Assembly: GCA_965644315.1 (NCBI GenBank) | Contig: CBFFRQ010000024.1 | Location: 1 to 64,000 of the forward strand | DNA from: Caecitellus pseudoparvulus | Lineage: Eukaryota; Bigyra: Bicosoecida | DNA length: 64,000 nucleotides | Direction of reading: 5' to 3' | Part shown: positions 32,201 to 41,794 of the stretch, piece by piece | Position numbering within the stretch: the stretch's first letter is position 1 | Layout: each line of letters starts with the position of its first letter | Notes under the pieces: generated by a model | The model's database searches: none | What the model was told of the DNA's origin: nothing | Seen by the model: only the letters and a program-made list of their open reading frames with translations | Position numbers and translations under genes: made by a program

Positions 32201-34441
32201 GGGCAAGACATTTCCGATGTGCCTCTGGAGGATGCCGCACTGCCGGGGCTCGCGGCAGTGTGTCGGGGTGCGGAGGAGCGCGGGCTGTGGGAGGTGACTG
32301 ACGGCAGCGACGATGGCCGAGTGCTGGGAAAGTGCGGCGAGTTGGTGTGTGACGATGACGCTGCGCGGGCATGCAGCGACCTGTGGATGCTGCAAGGCGC
32401 CAAACCAGTGTGGGAGGTGGACACGTACACGTACACGTCTGACTGGCTGGAGGGGCGGCAGGTGGCCGATGAAGCAGAGGGCGAAGACGCCAGGCGCGCT
32501 GTACAAGCCATCACTGCCTTCACCTGTGAAGACGATGCTCACAAACGCCTCTTTCTACGGTCCGTCCCTGCGGAGGAAGTGGGGCAGGCGTTCCCGCCCG
32601 GCTCCCCCGCCAGTGCTTTGCGGACGTACGGCGGGGCGGGCGATGGACTGGACATGGAGGCTGCAGTGGAGGGTGTCCCGGTGCTGGACGACCGCACTGC
32701 GAACTGCGGTGTCCATGTCATCGTCATGCAGAACGGCATGAACGGCACCATGCACGACATGCGCAGCATGCGAGCGTACTTGAAGGTCCTGTACCCCGCA
32801 TGCTTGGTGTTCACCGCTCGCAAAAACCAAGGCACGGCGACAGAAGACAGCCTCATCACCGCTGGCCAGCGCTTGGCGGAGGAAGTAGACGACTTCATCA
32901 CCAAGAAAGTGCTCATGAGCGGGCTGAAGCTGGCTCGCCTGTCGTTCGTCGCGTTTTCGCTGGGCGGTGTCATCACGCGCCTTGCACTGCGGCACCCCAG
33001 CCTGGCGGTGCATGCTCAGCACTTGCACGCGTTCATCACACTAGCATCTCCGCACCTGGGCATGGCGCATGGAAACACGGCCCTGTTCGACGCGGGGGTC
33101 TTTTTTGTGCGCAAGTGGCGCAGGTCTGTCGCACTGGAGCAGCTCAGCTTGCAGGATGAGCAAGTGCGGGCTGCATGCCTGCTGCGCCTGCTATCGTCAG
33201 GGTGGAACACGACCTCTGAGGAGGAGGTTGCCAATCGCGACTCCCTGCTTGCCCTCATAACCTCAGGCAAGCGTGGGCAGCACCTGCGGCCACTGCTGGG
33301 CGCTGTCACAGCCGCTGCCCGGCGCAGCTCAGCCAACGCCCGGCGCACTGGCGCCATCACGGCGGGCCTGTCCATGTTTGCTGCGGCGGCGGCCCCTGCC
33401 ATGCTACGCAAGCCCGGGCGCACGATTAAGGTGGGCAGGTCCTCAGCGTCGAACATGTCCCTGAACACACAAGAGCTTGAGCTCACAGCTCAGGCAGCAG
33501 CGGGCGCTGAGGCGGAGACAAGCGATGTGGCGGAAGGTGCGGCCAGTGGTGAAGGGGACAGCCCTGTGGAAGGCACCACTGAGGGCGTTGAGGACGCGGT
33601 ACTGGCCGGTGTGGCTGACGCTGTGCCGTTGCCGGCAGACACAGACACGCCGCACTCGGTGCCTGCAGGGGAGGTGGAGGGCGGGGCAGAGACACCCACA
33701 CCGCCTGCCAGTGAGATGCAGGCACTCCCGCCACACCCTCAACCCACTCATGGCGAGGCGGCACTGTATGCGACGCCCACGTACCAAGCTCTCGCCGCGG
33801 CTGGCCTGTGGTGCGGGCCCGAGGGTGCCATGCTGAGGCACTTCAAGCACATCCTGCTGGTGGGCTCTCCCCAGGACAAGTACACGCCCTTCCACTCCTG
33901 CCGCTGCGAGCTGCTGGCAGGTGCTCGTGAGGACCCTGAAGTGTGGGGAGACCTGCCTAGTCTCCTGGAGGGCGTGTGGGAGGGCGTGGACATGCGCCGG
34001 GTGAGCCGCTTGTCCGCCACGTTCAAGTTGTCCGAGCGGGCGCTGTCCATGGACGCGGTGATTGGCCGAGAGGCACACTTGGCCTTCCTGGAGTCCCGTG
34101 ATGCCGCCGCATGGCTGGCACTGGCCCTGGCCCCTGTGTTCGAGACGCCCGTGCCAGGCAGGGGATACCGCCGCAGTGAGCTGGAATCCCCCCACAAACC
34201 CCTCGCCTCCACCCTGCCACCCCCCAACGAACTGCTGGGCATGCTGGACGTCCTGGAAGATGGGGGCCAGGCGCCTGGGCCTGCACAGGCGACGCGGGAC
34301 CTCTCAAACAACCCCGTCCTACCGGGGCTTCTACCGCACTTGGACTTCCTACCACCCCACTTGGCAGCAGTGGGCGGCGGCTTCGAGGACGGTCCAGTGG
34401 ACTGGGAGCACGTGGCGGCAGGGCACGCCCACGTCATTTGA
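29201..34441 (+). CDS. FAM135-like protein with DUF676 serine-hydrolase domain
   Basis: Exon 1 is 29,201-29,274 (MPLIVSCEVTCHFASFRN, then LDLLRKG), exon 2 is 29,342-29,483 (LYRLEVKVLPP) and exon 3 is 29,555-34,441; all joins keep phase. The product has about 1700 residues. The N-terminus fits the FAM135 family's DUF3657 region (HVRYNDEVFDLNE, FRVSAPL). The C-terminal third is the DUF676 alpha/beta hydrolase: HVIVMQNGMNGTMHDMRSM, then LSFVAFSLGGVITR with the putative nucleophile Ser about residue 1207, TLASPHLGMAHGN, and LLVGSPQDKYTPFHS with the likely Asp and His. The family elbow is usually GHSLG; here it is AFSLG, so the first glycine is alanine. The middle is disordered and Pro/Ala-rich. 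The substrate is unknown, and lipase activity is only inferred. Confidence 0.85.
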   Translation: MPLIVSCEVTCHFASFRNLDLLRKGSVRRTEAPASALRCMPTTPCSQTVPLGGQGAAAEGPRPARARGGVLHFQHPLHLLRGSSQAQLLCNLQWSGQSGPASLHFPWPTLAAATPPAQVTDSASGSTPGCIKDSRSSYVTRSVHVRYNDEVFDLNEGATFRVSAPLTAFEADAVRLLLTLHHAEAEVVQTPDIDAQGLLPRHEARIGIRRKGLFAPVAPRTLALSGLLSGSIHGLYPVIFDMNHLAGVDVQVHAGVTGVAFQAPPVAALGADAAAARPDGRPDSQTTPPGQASSGIASWLRRMTVGSDAGQLHTPQRSPVLVPPSAFKHSSSGPSTRPAQRSTGPTRRGASDADVPTNPALRAASPWYIDSLWRFLFANPSPPAVLAACPHLPHGSVKTAADQVPPGAIHRAHQLMLLPLLRTYASLLAFASAASLLSEVRRAHVAAGGTGSSVASRAHGQRTPSICQTPRTLQHADGTSSESVLPPRRGSYSRLRAATVEGRPAGHASVPLDSILPLPNLPFALQALVQAAGGRAVVFADLHVLLPQGQYGDTRSTRTAGFDAPSTAATRAQRRRRSTPDFSIPDDVTDGFGVAFQGASVPGNPPVTLQPFASRCRSHSAGDVATALLQEMQHVRQHLFAAWVEVGSLLVGISDSIGPCLRRAWRGVAAAAALRGSMKRVFWTGHVPPPLPVLVPGEVPVPVNLLVPGAGARPPAADSADEWDEADTVPLPNEDAPYGHSTANHIALTVAAVVSDTLRQPELGAGRGGASAARPPPPPTVPRPPTPAQPAPPLPREASYEWSTFAGATASAMTEAPPDSPTTGRMKDMPSTSALQNRAYPLHATAYAEPYHHAALALQPLGMPMDVSPSTAASYMQGLCRLHGLLELYTAHNPAVQPRASSPADLLQAVLFGPGAAQHLSATPSSTARGRLSQLRAESTRRCALDVDAMCRWSWRAFDAVAASAVAGLRQLEMGAATGRGAPRGLSLQAPPAVPGSDPTGQDISDVPLEDAALPGLAAVCRGAEERGLWEVTDGSDDGRVLGKCGELVCDDDAARACSDLWMLQGAKPVWEVDTYTYTSDWLEGRQVADEAEGEDARRAVQAITAFTCEDDAHKRLFLRSVPAEEVGQAFPPGSPASALRTYGGAGDGLDMEAAVEGVPVLDDRTANCGVHVIVMQNGMNGTMHDMRSMRAYLKVLYPACLVFTARKNQGTATEDSLITAGQRLAEEVDDFITKKVLMSGLKLARLSFVAFSLGGVITRLALRHPSLAVHAQHLHAFITLASPHLGMAHGNTALFDAGVFFVRKWRRSVALEQLSLQDEQVRAACLLRLLSSGWNTTSEEEVANRDSLLALITSGKRGQHLRPLLGAVTAAARRSSANARRTGAITAGLSMFAAAAAPAMLRKPGRTIKVGRSSASNMSLNTQELELTAQAAAGAEAETSDVAEGAASGEGDSPVEGTTEGVEDAVLAGVADAVPLPADTDTPHSVPAGEVEGGAETPTPPASEMQALPPHPQPTHGEAALYATPTYQALAAAGLWCGPEGAMLRHFKHILLVGSPQDKYTPFHSCRCELLAGAREDPEVWGDLPSLLEGVWEGVDMRRVSRLSATFKLSERALSMDAVIGREAHLAFLESRDAAAWLALALAPVFETPVPGRGYRRSELESPHKPLASTLPPPNELLGMLDVLEDGGQAPGPAQATRDLSNNPVLPGLLPHLDFLPPHLAAVGGGFEDGPVDWEHVAAGHAHVI

Positions 34442-34512
34442 GCCAAGGGGGTGGGAAGAACTGGCATTTCTGCTCACGCCTCGACATGGAATGCATTCAG
34501 CGGACTAACGGC

Positions 34513-35884
34513 TCACACTCGAGCGTCACTGCCTTGTGGCGCTGGCGCACTCGAAGGGTCGGTGTCCGTGTCAGGGCTGCTCTGAGGCTCTGCGGCCTTG
34601 CCTTCTGCGGCTTCGCTGATGGCGTCCGCCTTGGCTGGGAGAGACTCTGCCGCCGCCCCAGCTGGTGCGCCCTCACTCTCAGGTGCTGCAGAGGCCTGCG
34701 CTGTGCCGTCAGCCTTGGCGACGTGGGCCTTGGCCTTCTCAATGGTGCCGTCCACCGTCGCCTCCACGACACGGTACGCGTGCGCCAGGCGGGTCATGCC
34801 TGCGCGCAGAGTGGCGTTGGACGCTGCACGCTGATGCAGCCCTGATGCTGCGGCGCTGGCGGAGTCCACGACTGACTTCCACTTGGACGCCGCGCGCTCG
34901 CTGATCTTGTGCTCCGTGTCATAGTCCTGCCACTTCTGCGCTGTGCTGGCTGCAGCCGCAGAGACGCTGGCCACGACAGGCAGCTGAGTGAACGCCTTTA
35001 CGGCACCCTCAGCCTTGCCTGCCAAGTCCCCAGCCCAGTGCGTGACTCGGGCCCAGCCACGCTGTCCACGCATGTAGCCCTCCGCCAAGAAGCCAGCCAC
35101 TGGGGCGCTGGCGTATGCTGAGCTGTCGTACCGCCCGGGGTACTGCACTGTAGGTACTGCGTCCGACGCAGTCGAGGCACTGGCTCCCGTGAACGCTCCA
35201 GCCATGACGACACTGACAGTGTAGGCACCCACAGCCTGGCCGTCCCGCTCCAAGGCGGCCTCTGCGTGCTCAGGTGTAGCAAAGACCACCAGCGCCTGGC
35301 AAGTGCCTGCCTCTGCTGATGCGGCGTCACCGGAAGACCTGCGTGAGGTGGGCGACACTGAGGATGCCGCGGGTGTGTGATGGAGCAGCGGCGCGTGCGC
35401 AGCTCACCGTTGGGCGATGCTCTTCTGCATGCCGGCCCCAGGGCCAAAGAGGTCTCCAATGGTCTTGTCCAGGGCTGGGCCCTCCAGCGGCGGCAGGCCT
35501 CGCACTTCCACTGTGCAGCGCAGCTCGGCTGGCGTCACGACGCTGTCCGCGACGGCAGGCGTGCTGGAGCCGCCCGTCCCAGAACGGGTGACAAACACGG
35601 TCGAGGTGTTGCCGATAAATAGTTCGCTAAGAGTCTGTGTGCCGCCACGCTCTAGGACCATGCTCTCTGTGAGGGGGGGCATGGAAGGTTGCAAGCCAGG
35701 GTGCCGTTTCCTGGAACCTTCTGCCGCTCGCACCGTGTGTGATGGACTGGACATCAGGGATCCGTTGCCGCACGGCATCCCACACCTGCCCCGTCGTTGT
35801 GGATGAACCGTTAGGCAGGTCGATGTAGATGGTCTCGGCATCCTCCAGGGGAAGCACAATGGCTGACAACTGCATGGAAGCCAT
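34513..35884 (-). CDS. RRM protein similar to plant BPA1 (ACD11-binding) family
   Basis: Exons on the minus strand are 35,884-35,734, 35,666-35,408 and 35,338-34,513, all in phase, giving 411 residues. The N-terminal 75 residues (ETIYIDLPNGS, VWDAVRQRIPDVQS, FIGNTSTVFV) resemble a ubiquitin-like fold, but only weakly. An RNA-recognition motif follows at about 95-180, with RNP2-like CTVEVRGLP and RNP1-like CQALVVFAT, split by an intron. The C-terminal half is an Ala-rich helical region with YDTEHKISERAASKW and VEATVDGTIEKAKAHVAKA, resembling the tail of BPA1-like proteins, which in plants bind the sphingolipid-transfer protein ACD11. It ends 72 nt from the convergent FAM135-like gene. Function here is unknown. 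Confidence 0.6.
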
Positions 35885-36160
35885 CCTTCGATTTCCGCAG
35901 GCAAGCACTCTGAACTGCTCGTTGGTCCACGTTTTGGGGGCCCTGACAATATGATAATGGCTTCTACAATGACAATTTTTAATACACTGATTTGTTGGTG
36001 TTTTTGAGAGTTGCTTCAGATTTGTTCGCAGTGGACTTGTGGGACCCCTGCTTGCTTGACCTGAGCATGATGCCACCGTACATCTTCAATGAAAAACACT
36101 TCCGCACTCAGCCCTTGCCATTGCGGTCAACCTGCCCCATGAATACAAGGATCAGTACAT

Positions 36161-39100
36161 TCACTTCTTGCCCTTCGCTGCCCCGCCATCCTCGCCGCTG
36201 TCGCTGCCTTCCCACTCATCGTCGCCGCTGCCATATCCTCCGCTTTCGCTCCTCGGTGCAGCAGAGGCGGCCTCTCGCCCCGAGCCGCCTTGCCCACCAG
36301 CACTCGCGACCTTTGCCTTTTCCTTCGAATCCAAGGCAGGCTCCGCCTGTCCATCCTCTGCCCCGCGTGGAAGCCCCCCCTGATCAGCTAGAGCGCCCAC
36401 CCCGCCCCCTGACCGCTGAGACTCACGCGACGCCCGCTCGGCCACGGCGGCTGACACTGCATCTTCTGCGCTAGTCAGGCGCTGGATGCGAGCCATGAGA
36501 TCCCCCAGACCCTCAGCAGCTTCTGACGCGCCCTGTGATGCCGCCGCAATGCTGCCAGACACTGGCTGTGTGCCACCTGCTACTGGAGTCGCCGGCTGTG
36601 TTGTTGGTCCCATACTCTGCGCTGTAGACACATCTTGGTCTGCCTGGGTGGCAAGTGCACGTGGGGCCACCTCATCGCCCCAAAGGTCCACCCGACGCTG
36701 TGCAGTGCCTCCCCCCGCCAAGGCCAGGTGGAACTTGGAGGGGCCTTGCAGGCCGGGAGCCGCCCAGGCTTCGGCAGCATTGTGCCCGAGGCGGAACACA
36801 TGGCGCACCTCCCGACAGCGCCAGAACACCAGCAGTTCGCGAGTTGTCGTGCAGTACTGTACACCAAGCCCCTTCCCGCAGACGTACCGCCTGACAGCAG
36901 CAGGTGAGTCAGTCATGGCTCCAGTGCGTTTCTTTGCCGCAGGAGGGGTGGCCTTACCCCCACTTGATGCTGGGCTCGTGCTGGGCACAGTCCACGTGAC
37001 GTCTCCCTTCGTATCCCAACGAGCGCGAACACGCCCCCCCCCGTCGTACTCCCGCCCACTTCCATCCGCGTTCAGCAACGCCACTACCTTCCCATCCGCC
37101 GTGCTCACTGTCCCAGCGCCCAGGGCATCCACCGCAAGGACGGGTTTGCGGCCACCACTCTCGGCAGAATTCGCCTCAATGCGGTACAGACGCACCCGAC
37201 TGGCCAGGGAGGCTTCCACAGCAGCTGGCTCGGGAGCACTCTTGCCCTGCGCCGCACACCACGCCCGCACACGGGCCTGCAAGAACTGGCGCCGGGCGAC
37301 GATGTCGGGGCTCACTGCCACTGCTAGGCCCCCCTTGAACCACGCAGCGGCGGCTGTGCCGTCCGCCCGCACTGCCAGGGCTGTACCAGGGGCTAGCGCA
37401 CTGGTGGGGGCGGCGCTGCCAGCGGAAGCGGCAGAGCGAGCCGACAGAGGCGGCAGTGACCCCGTGGCGTCTGAGCGGCCGGAAGCAACACTGCCACCGC
37501 CGTCCTTGCCGTCACCCTCCACAGCGTAGATGACTCGGTACAGCTCCTGTTCCGTGTCCACAGTCGGAACACGGGGACCCAGGTCCAGAGCAGCCTCTGC
37601 CTGTTCCGGCGACAGGCCCCCTGTGCTGAGGGGGGGCGACACCCCCCCCACGCGGGCCAGACCTGGGATACCCCCACTCGCTGCAGCCGACTGCGCCACT
37701 GTACTGAGGGGTTTGGAGCCTTGTGCCCCCTTGCCACGCCTGGCTCCACCTGCGCCTCGGGACTGCGCCGCTTTGGCAGCTCGGCGGGCAGCTGGGAGCG
37801 AGGACTTGGAGTGCAGGGGGCTTCGTGGTCCCTCCCGCACTGGACCGGGCGTCTGCACGGGGGGGCGCGGCTTCCGAGTCTTGCGGGCAGGGGGCTTCAC
37901 TGCAGGGAGTGCCCCCCCCGTCCCGCCCTTTGCGAGCGACGCACTGGCACTGTCCACCTCAGCGAGCAGGGCGCGGGCAGAAGCCAGGGATTCTGCAGCT
38001 GAGGATGCACTGCTGCTGACGCTGGCTGGCCCACCCTTGCTGGGCCCCTTGCCTCGGCGCCTGCGACGAGCTGCCTTGGTCGCGGAGCCACTGCCATCCC
38101 GCAACACGCCCCCCACTGCGCCATGCCCCTTGGACCGAGACGCGATCATGCCTAGCAGGCGCTTGGCGTGGGCAGTTTTGAGGAAGGCGGCTGCGAAGTC
38201 TCGCGTGGCGCGAGAGATGACCTCAACAGTCACGCCGGCAGCGCCCTTCACAAAGGCGACACCAGCGCCAGTGGAGGACGCAGCCATGTGGCGGTTGCCA
38301 GCACCCTCCGTGTCTGCCGACACTTTGCGCTCGCCGAAGCGACTCAGCATGGTGCTGCTGCCGAAGGTGCTCTTGGAGGCGGCGGTGGCTGGCCCGTCAG
38401 ACGGCCCCGCTGCTGTGTGGCCCTTAGCGCGACGCACAGGGCTGCCGACAGGCACAGGAGCCAGAAGTTCGGCGATGTGGGCAGCCCTGGAGGCGGTGTT
38501 GGGCACGGTGTCGGGGTGGTGGGGACTGCCTGTAACCAGCGTGCCAGTCACCTGGGCCAGGGTGGTGGGGGCGCCCTCCCCGCCACCTGGCGGCTGGGGC
38601 GGGCGCGTGGATGCTCCCCCTCCCCCCTGCTGCCCCTCCCGTGGCACGTCCTCCGCCGCGCTGCCGGTGTTGGCAGCCAGGGTGCGGGGAGCGCCCAGAG
38701 CCAGGCTGGTGCTGGTGTCCACTTCCGTGTCCAGACCAGTCACCATGCGCTGCAGGGTGTAGCAGGTGGCGATGAGGAAGTACCGTGCGACATCGGGCTG
38801 CACAGCCTCGGGGTCGGTGCCGTCGGCCGCCAGGGTGGGCGTTTGTGCCGCTGACGACGCTGAGCGGGGAGGCAGGCGGCTCAGGCACGGGTTGCCCTCC
38901 ACCACCAGCGTGGCCAGGATGGGCTGGGCAGCCAGCACCACGCCCAGTGCAGTGAGGTCGTTCAGCGCATTGTGCGCCACGCACAGCTCCTGCAGGGCCT
39001 TGCAGGGGGGCAGGCCTGCCAGGGACCCCATGCGGTTGTGCGCCAGCGACAGGCGCTCCAGCTTGGGCAGCGAGCCCAGCTGCTCCAGGTGCAATGGCTC

Positions 39101-39645
39101 GTCGGAGGCCCCCAGCAAGTTATGGTCGAAATTGACGTACGTCAGAGCCGCGTTCATGGAGAGATCCGGCAGCGCAAGCAGCTTGTTGAACTGCAGCAGG
39201 GTCGTGGAGCAGGGCAGGTGAAGTGAGCGGCAGCGTGTCGCAGCGGCCAGGGGCACCCACCTTGGCCACCAACGTGCACAGTTGCGGCAGGGCCTCCAGT
39301 CCAGAAATGTCTGTTAGACCCTGTGGCACAAGCATGCGGTCGGCAGTGAGCAGCTGCCAGCCAGCAAAGCGTGCGGGGGCACCGTGCGGAAATTGCTGGC
39401 GGCTGCTGGCAGAAACCGACCTGTCCAGACAAGTTCAGCTCCACGACTTGCGACGCCTGCAGCCCGCGCGGCGTGAAAGGCACGCCCTTCCTGAATTCCA
39501 CAGTCCACACATTGTGCCGCTCGGCGTCATGCACGTCCACCTCAGCAGTCAGCTCCTCCCGGTCCCGCCCGAGCGACGGCTGGCTCGCCACGCCCACGCC
39601 ATGCGCCGTGCTGGCGAGACTGGACGAGGCAGAGAGCGCCGGCAT
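36161..39645 (-). CDS. Leucine-rich repeat protein with FAM194/ERICH6-like C-terminal region
   Basis: Exons on the minus strand are 39,645-39,421 (start MPALSASSS), 39,320-39,261 (GLTDISGLEALPQLCTLVAK) and 39,190-36,161, giving 1104 residues. LRRs span about residues 60-215 (VVELNLSG, LTYVNFDHNLL, LERLSLAHNRM, LQELCVAHNAL, ATLVVEGNPCL), ending in a cap with YFLIATCYTLQ. A long Ser/Ala/Gly-rich linker follows. At about 680-930 there is a region with ADGTAAAAWFKGGLAVAVS, VALLNADGSGREYDGGGRV and WFRCREV-like blocks, resembling FAM194/ERICH6-type repeats found in ciliary or sperm proteins. The extreme C-terminus is acidic and then basic (DEWEGSDSGEDGGAAKGKK). An axonemal role is inferred only from the domain pairing. 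Confidence 0.65.
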
Positions 39646-39839
39646 GGCGCCCACGCAGAGCAGTACGTGGCACTGCACGAGACGTTTTCCAGTTCAAGCA
39701 GTGGGATCACCGGGCACACTCAGTTGTTTTGTTTTGAGCTGCGTGCAACTCGACCAAGCTATCCGTGAAGTGAAATTGGATTGCAAGTACGATGCGCCAT
39801 CAGGAAAACCATCCAGTGTGCCTCCATCCCCCCCCCGAC

Positions 39840-41551
39840 TCAAAACATTGCAGACCGTTCAGGCATCTCCACGGCTGCAGCTTTGGGAGCCGCCGATGCC
39901 GAGGCGGCAGGCGACTTGCCCAACCTGGCCAGGGGACTCGTGTGTAGACCATCACCGCTGCTGTCGCTGGCAGACATCGCTTGTCGGGCAGCATGGCCAC
40001 CCGGGTGGCGGTGAGCATGACACAGGGGTGTCACCCACAAAGCCAGGAGGGTGCCTAGACAGCTCATGCTCAGCAATACTGCCCACAGCGAGGCAAGGCC
40101 CTCCCCGCTGAACTCAGTGCACATGCCCTTCACCAGGGGCTCGACAATTTTGGGCTTGACGTTCCCACAAGCCACAAGCGCAACGATCACGCCAGTCTTC
40201 GCATTCACTGCCGCAGCAGCCGTCTCGATGTTGACCAGCGCAGCTTGAACGTTTGCGTCGCTTGCCAAGGAGGAGTTCTTTGCGGCGCCCACCTCGGCTG
40301 CGACGAGGGCTTGGGAAGTGCGGGAAGAGTAGTAAAAGTTCGCCACCTCCCCGTACAGTCCCGGTGCTGTGAAGTTGGGGTTTGTGATTGGCGTGTCTGC
40401 GTTGGTGCACTCGACGTAGTAGGCGAGGGTCGGCTGCCCGTCGCCGATGGAGTGCACCAGGCTGTGCTGCGGGTCGGCGCAGAAGTCAGACATGGCCATG
40501 GCCAACACACACAGCACAGCAGTGGCCAGCCACAGCACGAGAAGCATGATCTTGTTCAGAAACATGGAGCACTTGAACACGTGCACGCAGGGTGCGATGG
40601 GCGTGAGCGCAATCGCCATGAACACGACCGTAGCACACACTGCGCCGGCGAGGGCGAAGCCTGCCATGTCAACATTCTGCTGCACCTGTGTCTTTGCGTC
40701 ATCGATCTGCTTCTGTCCCTCCTGGGTGACTTGACTTGTTGTGGCCTCGGCTGATACGAGCAAGACGGAAGCGCTTGCCGTTTGTATCTTTGCGTTGACG
40801 AGTCCCTGCGTGGATGAAGGAGGCGCGCCTGCTGTCTGCATGCTGTCCACGGCAGCTTGAATGTTGCCCTCGAGCACAGTCATTTCGTTCCCCAGGTCCA
40901 CCATTGCCGTGCCGATGCCGCCGATGAGGGCGAGCACGCCAGAGCCAGCATCCATCGTGGTTGTGACACCTTTGCCCATGTTGCTCACGGAGGTGAAGAT
41001 TCCCACTCCCAGGAGCAAGTGGACGAGGCACAGGCCAAGGGTGCCGATGAACAGGATTTTCAGGTTTCGAGACTCCTTCTGCTGGTGCTCTGCGAGAGCC
41101 CCCTCCCCTTTCGGTGCTGGGCGGGCGGCACCACGGCAGCAAATGGCCGTTGCAGGGTTGCCCCCGCATCTGGCGCAGCAGAAGGCGGCGCAGTACGTCA
41201 CCGTGATGATAAAGAAAATAATCACGCCAATGATTGCGATGGTAAGCGCAGAGGATGCCTGTGGCAGGCAGGGGGGTTCATGGCGGGCAGTGCGGACTTT
41301 GCCACTCAGAGGGCAAGCTGTGCATGAACACAGCAGTTGCACCACGCACCAAGCCCTCCATCCAATTCTGCACCGCTTGGGTATCAGAAAGGGCAGGGAA
41401 TTCATTTGGCACTTGCTGCCCCGCAAAGTTTGAGCGCGGCTGCGACGTTAGGGAGGGTGTGCAAGGACAGTGCGCTGCAGTGCCGAGTCAACGCTGAGCG
41501 GGGCAGGCTCACCTGCTCGTGCAGGAACTGCATTGTGCCGCTGTCTGCCAT
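39840..41551 (-). CDS. Prominin-like five-TM protein A
   Basis: Exons on the minus strand are 41,551-41,513 (MADSGTMQFLHEQ), 41,439-41,350 (PRSNFAGQQVPNEFP to NWMEGL) and 41,258-39,840, giving 515 residues. Five hydrophobic spans are visible: IAIIGVIIFFIITVTY, ILFIGTLGLCLVHLLLGV, ALAGAVCATVVFMAIAL, IMLLVLWLATAVLCVLAM and LWAVLLSMSCLGTLLALWV. A Cys cluster (CAAFCCARCGG) follows the first span, and the large loops contain N-glycan sequons. That layout is typical of prominins and also of tweety-type proteins. Prominins mark membrane protrusions and cilia and bind cholesterol. It lies next to a paralogue in the same orientation. Confidence 0.7.
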
Positions 41552-41794
41552 GGCAAGACAGGCTCTTGGGCGGGGCTACAGTATGCTGGTAGACAGGCGC
41601 TTGTCTGTGGCAAAGACTGCGCTGGGCGCAATGAATGCTGCAGGCGCGGATGCTTTTGAGAGACTGCCGTGCATTGTCCGGCCCTTGCCTGAGCTGGGCG
41701 ACAGCCTGAGCCACGTGATCCGAGTGGCACAGCGAAAGTTCACATGCACACATACGAGGCGAGCAGCCATGCTCCCATGGCCGAGCAGCACAGC

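Noticed and set aside
37530-38762. 410-codon plus-strand open frame
   Set aside because: Antisense to the LRR gene's low-complexity linker; no motif.
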